A stretch of DNA of 64,000 bases from Symsagittifera roscoffensis. Taxonomy: Eukaryota; Xenacoelomorpha; Acoela; Convolutidae. Below are positions 60,335-64,000 of the stretch, piece after piece. The notes under the pieces were generated by a model. The model ran no database searches, had not been told where the DNA came from, and saw only the letters and a list, made by a program, of their open reading frames with translations. The DNA is taken from assembly GCF_963678635.1 (NCBI RefSeq), contig NC_087070.1, positions 8,530,539-8,594,538 of the forward strand. Reading direction: 5' to 3'. The number at the start of each line of letters is the position of its first letter. The first letter of the stretch is position 1. A program made the position numbers and the translations under genes.

Positions 60335-60412
60335 AGGGATATCTTTACCCCCTCGGGTACCTAGTAACGATTACCCCCCTTTTGTAAAAGGGGATATAGT
60401 TAAAGAGATACA
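60335..60412. mobile_element. M1-family TIR element (copy 3, compact)
   Basis: GGGATATCTTTACCCCCTCG and GGATATAGTTAAAGAGATA frame a core GTACCTAGTAACGATTACCC. The core and right terminus match the M1 copies at 1914-2051 and about 4020, 58 kb away. Confidence 0.6.
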
Positions 60413-60917
60413 GATGTAGCTGACAAAAACTCTGAGGCCTCTGCAACATTTGGCACTAGACTAAGCAACTCTAACCAACTCATTTCAACTTATGTTGATT
60501 GAGGATGCAGTTGCTTTGTATAGTTGCCATCTGCGCTACGGCCACGAATAATTTCACTGTCAGCAAAAACACTCTAAGCATCTGCTTATTACTTTCAAGT
60601 ATTTAAAAAAAACTAATGTCATTTTTATTTCAGTGTAAGTTAGTTTTCACGAACGGTAGGGTTAACTGTCTCAACTCCCTTATTTCACGAAAAAAGGCTT
60701 TCAATTCTCCACATTCAATTTTTTTATCGAGATTTGTTTAGCAACTTGCTTTATCCACGAAATTAGTTTGACGTGATTCCGTATTTGATACCCCCAGAAA
60801 TTTCTGCGATCACTAAATTGCGTTTGAATTAGCTGGAGCTATGGGTGGGTCAACACATACAATCATATCTTTTCTCGAAACTTTTTTGTTACGGTTTTCG
60901 AAGAAAACGGAAAACTT

Positions 60918-61117
60918 CATAACGAGGCCAAATTCTGCTCTGGATAGGCGCACAATTTTGTGTCTGTGTCTTCCTGGATTCCAGAGACAAGTCTTTAAAC
61001 TTGTCCAAATTTTGTCGGAGCGATCACAGAACGTAAAAGAACAAAAAAGAACAAATGGAGCGTCCTTGTTGCGGAATCCGCTAACAATTCACAAAATGCA
61101 AAGTTTGACCTCAAACT
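60918..61117. mobile_element. Solo outer TIR element T1 (no T2 inside)
   Basis: CATAACGAGGCCAAATT at the left and AAGTTTGACCTCAAACTG at the right are T1 ends. The interior follows T1 through GTGTCTGTGTCTTCCTGGAT and GGAGCGTCCT, then passes directly to TTGCGGAATCCGC. In array II the T2 element sits exactly between GGAGCGTCCT and CTTAATGCGGAATCCGC. Confidence 0.78.
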
Positions 61118-61124
61118 GTTAAAC

Positions 61125-61660
61125 TTGGGGTGGTTTTTTGTTCCGACTTTCGAAGAAAACGGAATAATTGTTCTCGGGCCAGTTTTTTTATTGAGCCAAT
61201 ATTCGTAATAATCGATTTGTTCCATATAGGCATTTTTTTCAAAAATTTTGTATACCATTTGTGAGATATTGTTGAACTGAGCTCAAACTTAGAAACTGGG
61301 ATCTTTTTTAAAAAAAGTTAAAGGGGTTTTAAAAATGCTAGTTGACCAATTTGGGACAATTAACGCGCAATATTTTGTGTTCTTAAAACACGCGTGAGCG
61401 GCGGGTTAATGCGTTGGAAATTGAATTGAGGCTAAATATTTGGTATATACGCCAAATACATTGCTTTGTAGTCGACATTAGCAAGTGATTGATAAACTGA
61501 AGAAAAAATTGAAAAAATGTATTGTTTTTTTTTCAATTATTCTGTCAATTATTCATCCAAAAAAATGACCTTTCAGGGCAGACGAAACATTCAAGGCTTC
61601 GCCTTGATATGCAAGCATGCTGAGTTTTTTATTCAGTCAGTTTTCGTCGATCGAACTAAT
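61125..61660. repeat. Diverged direct relative of the array I unit
   Basis: Same order of blocks as array I on the plus strand: TTTTGTTCCGACTTTCGA (61137), then GTGAGATATTGTTGAACTGAGCTC (61260), AATTTGGGACAATTAACGCG (61349), and AACATTCAAGGCTTCGCC (61586). More diverged than the array units are from each other. Confidence 0.7.
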
Positions 61661-62234
61661 AGTTTTTGACAAAGTTTATTTTATAACCTAATGAAGATGT
61701 GACTACTTAAAATCAAATGCAAAAATATAATTTAGCACCAATCAATTTTTGCAAAGTTCTGACAGTTTGAAATTTTGCAAATTTGTTTAAACTCCGATCT
61801 AATTTTTATGCTCAATTTGAAGATCATTTATTAAAGCGCTAACAAAAGCTTCTATTAAATACTGATTTGAAACCGACAAATATATTTTTTGAACAATTCG
61901 CCACTGCGCATCGAGCCAAATTATCACATGATATCGTGTTATTTTAGCCAAACTATTAGAAGTGTACTGGACTGAAAAAATTGAACTACTTATAATCACG
62001 TTAGTTTTTATAGACTGACTTTTTGTGAGTTTAGCAATTACGAATCAAATAAATAATGAATTTGTGCTCACTTAGCTTTATTGTTATTTAGCAAGTTAGC
62101 ATTAACATCCTCTCATCCTAAAAATTCGATAAAATCATCAGATTTTAAGAATTTCAGGAGACAATAAAATTCACCAAAAATTGAATTTGTTATTATTTCG
62201 AGAAGCACTGACAGTAAATGGTACAGAAAACAGC
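61661..62234. other. AT-rich DNA, no feature seen
   Basis: No coding frame or repeat recognised. Confidence 0.3.
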
Positions 62235-63565
62235 TTTTTTGGTAATTAGCCTAAAAACAACGATCAAACGAATTAGGAAAAAAACAAGCAGTGACTCGAA
62301 ATAGTTGTTGTATTTGATGCAATCGCAAAAAACTTGCAATAATCTTGAATCATTGGGAAAACGTTCATGAGTTTTAGATTGTTGATAAACGAACAAACAT
62401 AGAAAAGCAAGTTTTCATCAGCTTTTGGCATACAAATATAGCAAAATATGAAATGCTGAAGTCACAGAAATAATATTACGTTCTGTCAGACTTTTTATTC
62501 AATTAATTTTCGTTTGTGGGAAAGCCCCGACCTTCAGCGAGAAAATTGTTCTAATCGGCTTGAATCATCAGTAAATGTTATGAAATTTAGCAAATAAACG
62601 GTGAACATTTGCAATGGCAAACTTGACAAAAAATACTATTTTGTTTTGCTTCAAGCAAGTTGGCTAACCATAAAATCGCTGTTTCAAGTTTGTTAGAACT
62701 TAATCTCGACAAAAAAACAAAACTCCAACGCAGATGCTATTTGTCTTATGAAAACATGGGTTAAATATTGAACATTTCATAGAAGCAAAGATTAGTAAAA
62801 CATCACGAGCAGATAACAACCAAAGGTTGTACAAGCGGGAAAAAACTAGACATTTTTGCACCTCACCTCAAACCTATAAAAATCAGCAGTAGGAATTTCA
62901 AAAATGTTTACAAATTAAAAAACTTTTTCTTCTGACTTTTTGTAGTTTTAAGGGACAAAAATGTATAGCTTTTTCCCTCTTCTAATTCCATTGGTTGTTA
63001 TTTGTGCGTGATGTCTTACTTATGTTTGCTTTTTTAAAATGCTCAAAAATTTATCCATGTTTTTATTAGAAAAATTTCATCTGCGTTGGAGTCTTGTTCT
63101 TTTATCGAGCTTAAGTTCTAACAAATTTGATACAGCAATTTTATGTTCCAAGGTTTTGTTAACCAACTTGCTTGAAGCAAAACAAATTAGAATAATTCAT
63201 CAACTTTGCCATTGCAAATTTTCACCGTTTTTTGCAAAATTTCATAACATTTACTAATGATTCAAGCCGATTGGAACAATATTTTCGCTGATCCTAAAAG
63301 CAAAAATCAAATAAATCATAATGTTACAGAACGTAATATGTACTCTTTGACTTCACAACATATTCTTTTTGCCTTAATTTAAAAACAAAAGCTGATCAAA
63401 ACTTATATTTTCTGTTTTTTCAATAATCAAAAATCTAAAACTCATGAACGTTTGTCCAATGATTCAAGGGTGTTTCAATTTCTTAATAGCGATTGCATCA
63501 AATACAACAACGATTTCGAGTCACTGCTTGATTTTTCCCTAATAAATTTGTACGTTTTTTTTCTC
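62235..63565. mobile_element. Giant imperfect palindrome (foldback element II)
   Basis: Arms of about 600 bp pair around a centre near 62905. ACATCACGAGCAGATAACAA near 62800 is mirrored by TTGTTATTTGTGCGTGATGT (62994-63013). CTCCAACGCAGATG (62724) is mirrored by CATCTGCGTTGGAG. GCTTCAAGCAAGTTGG (62648) is mirrored near 63162-63180. AATCATTGGGAAAACGTTCAT (62348) is mirrored near 63446-63466. Open frames on both arms (62193-62396 minus, 63039-63257 plus) are by-products of the mirror. No transposase seen. Confidence 0.75.
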
Positions 63566-64000
63566 CTTGCCTGTCATTTTTCATTTCAGTGAAATTGCTG
63601 ATTATGCAATATTAGTTTCTACCTCACAGTTTTTGTTTTGCATGATCTTTTTGCTCTTTTTTAATCAACAATTGAAATATGATATGATTTGATATATCTT
63701 TTTTGGTTGTCTTTTTCTTACCGCGCTACTTTTTTCTAAAACAGCGAAATGTTTTCGGGGAATTTTTTTCTCCGTTTTATCAATTGTGACTATCAACAAA
63801 ATCAAATCAACTAAGATTCACTTTTTCATCGTTCTTCAACCTCCTGTTTTATAACTTTTCTTTAACAAAAAGGGAAGTCACTTATGCAAATCTTTAGCCC
63901 TTTTAGTTCATTTCGTTGTCTCTACACAAGTTTTTTGCCATTATTTAAATAATAGTTTTGTTATTCTTAATCTAATTTTATGACTATTCGAGCCCAGGAA
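63566..64000. other. AT-rich DNA, no feature seen
   Basis: T-rich sequence with no coding frame or repeat recognised. Confidence 0.3.

Noticed and set aside
62193-63257. Open frames on both arms of foldback II
   Set aside because: They mirror each other because the arms are inverted copies, and neither has protein-like composition.

Overview
This is an AT-rich nuclear window from an invertebrate animal. Three things point that way: a multi-exon glycosyltransferase family 92 (GT92) gene with kilobase-scale introns, BEL/Pao retrotransposon relics, and very dense inverted-repeat and tandem DNA. There are no bacterial-style operons. I do not assign a species; an arthropod or crustacean is possible but unproven.

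Region by region: (1) About 648-20,574, plus strand: the 3' part of a GT92 gene in four exons (about 648-900, 4319-4548, 19374-19520, 20222-20574). The reading phases agree at all three introns (2, 1, 1). Upstream exons lie outside the window. (2) Intron 1 holds three small inverted-repeat elements. (3) Intron 2 (14.8 kb) holds two broken BEL/Pao pol relics on the minus strand (about 6.2-10.2 kb) and an array of about 1.53-kb units (about 14.08-19.79 kb). The third unit is split by a giant foldback element (about 18.26-19.2 kb) and by GT92 exon 3. (4) 20.79-31.26 kb, just after the GT92 stop codon: three tandem units of about 3.39 kb plus one 347-bp partial unit. Each unit carries nested terminal-inverted-repeat (TIR) elements. 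(5) 32.84-33.13 kb: one unassigned exon-like stretch. (6) 33.47-39.42 kb: two tandem 2,975-bp copies of a broken family B DNA polymerase gene of the protein-primed viral/Polinton type, minus strand. (7) 40.7-46.2 kb: short tandem repeats and an unassigned exon-like frame at 43.34-43.83 kb. (8) 47.7-52.9 kb: a 2.3-kb direct duplication that is itself built from an older internal duplication. (9) 53-64 kb: diverged relatives of the upstream repeats, two weak exon-like frames, a solo copy of the outer TIR element that looks like an empty insertion site, and a second giant foldback (about 62.25-63.56 kb).

Most of the window is repeat and intron. The only gene I can name that looks intact is the GT92 fragment. 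Nothing here looks like an operating multi-gene system. The most informative structures are the nested and tandem repeats around the GT92 exons and the duplicated polymerase relic.
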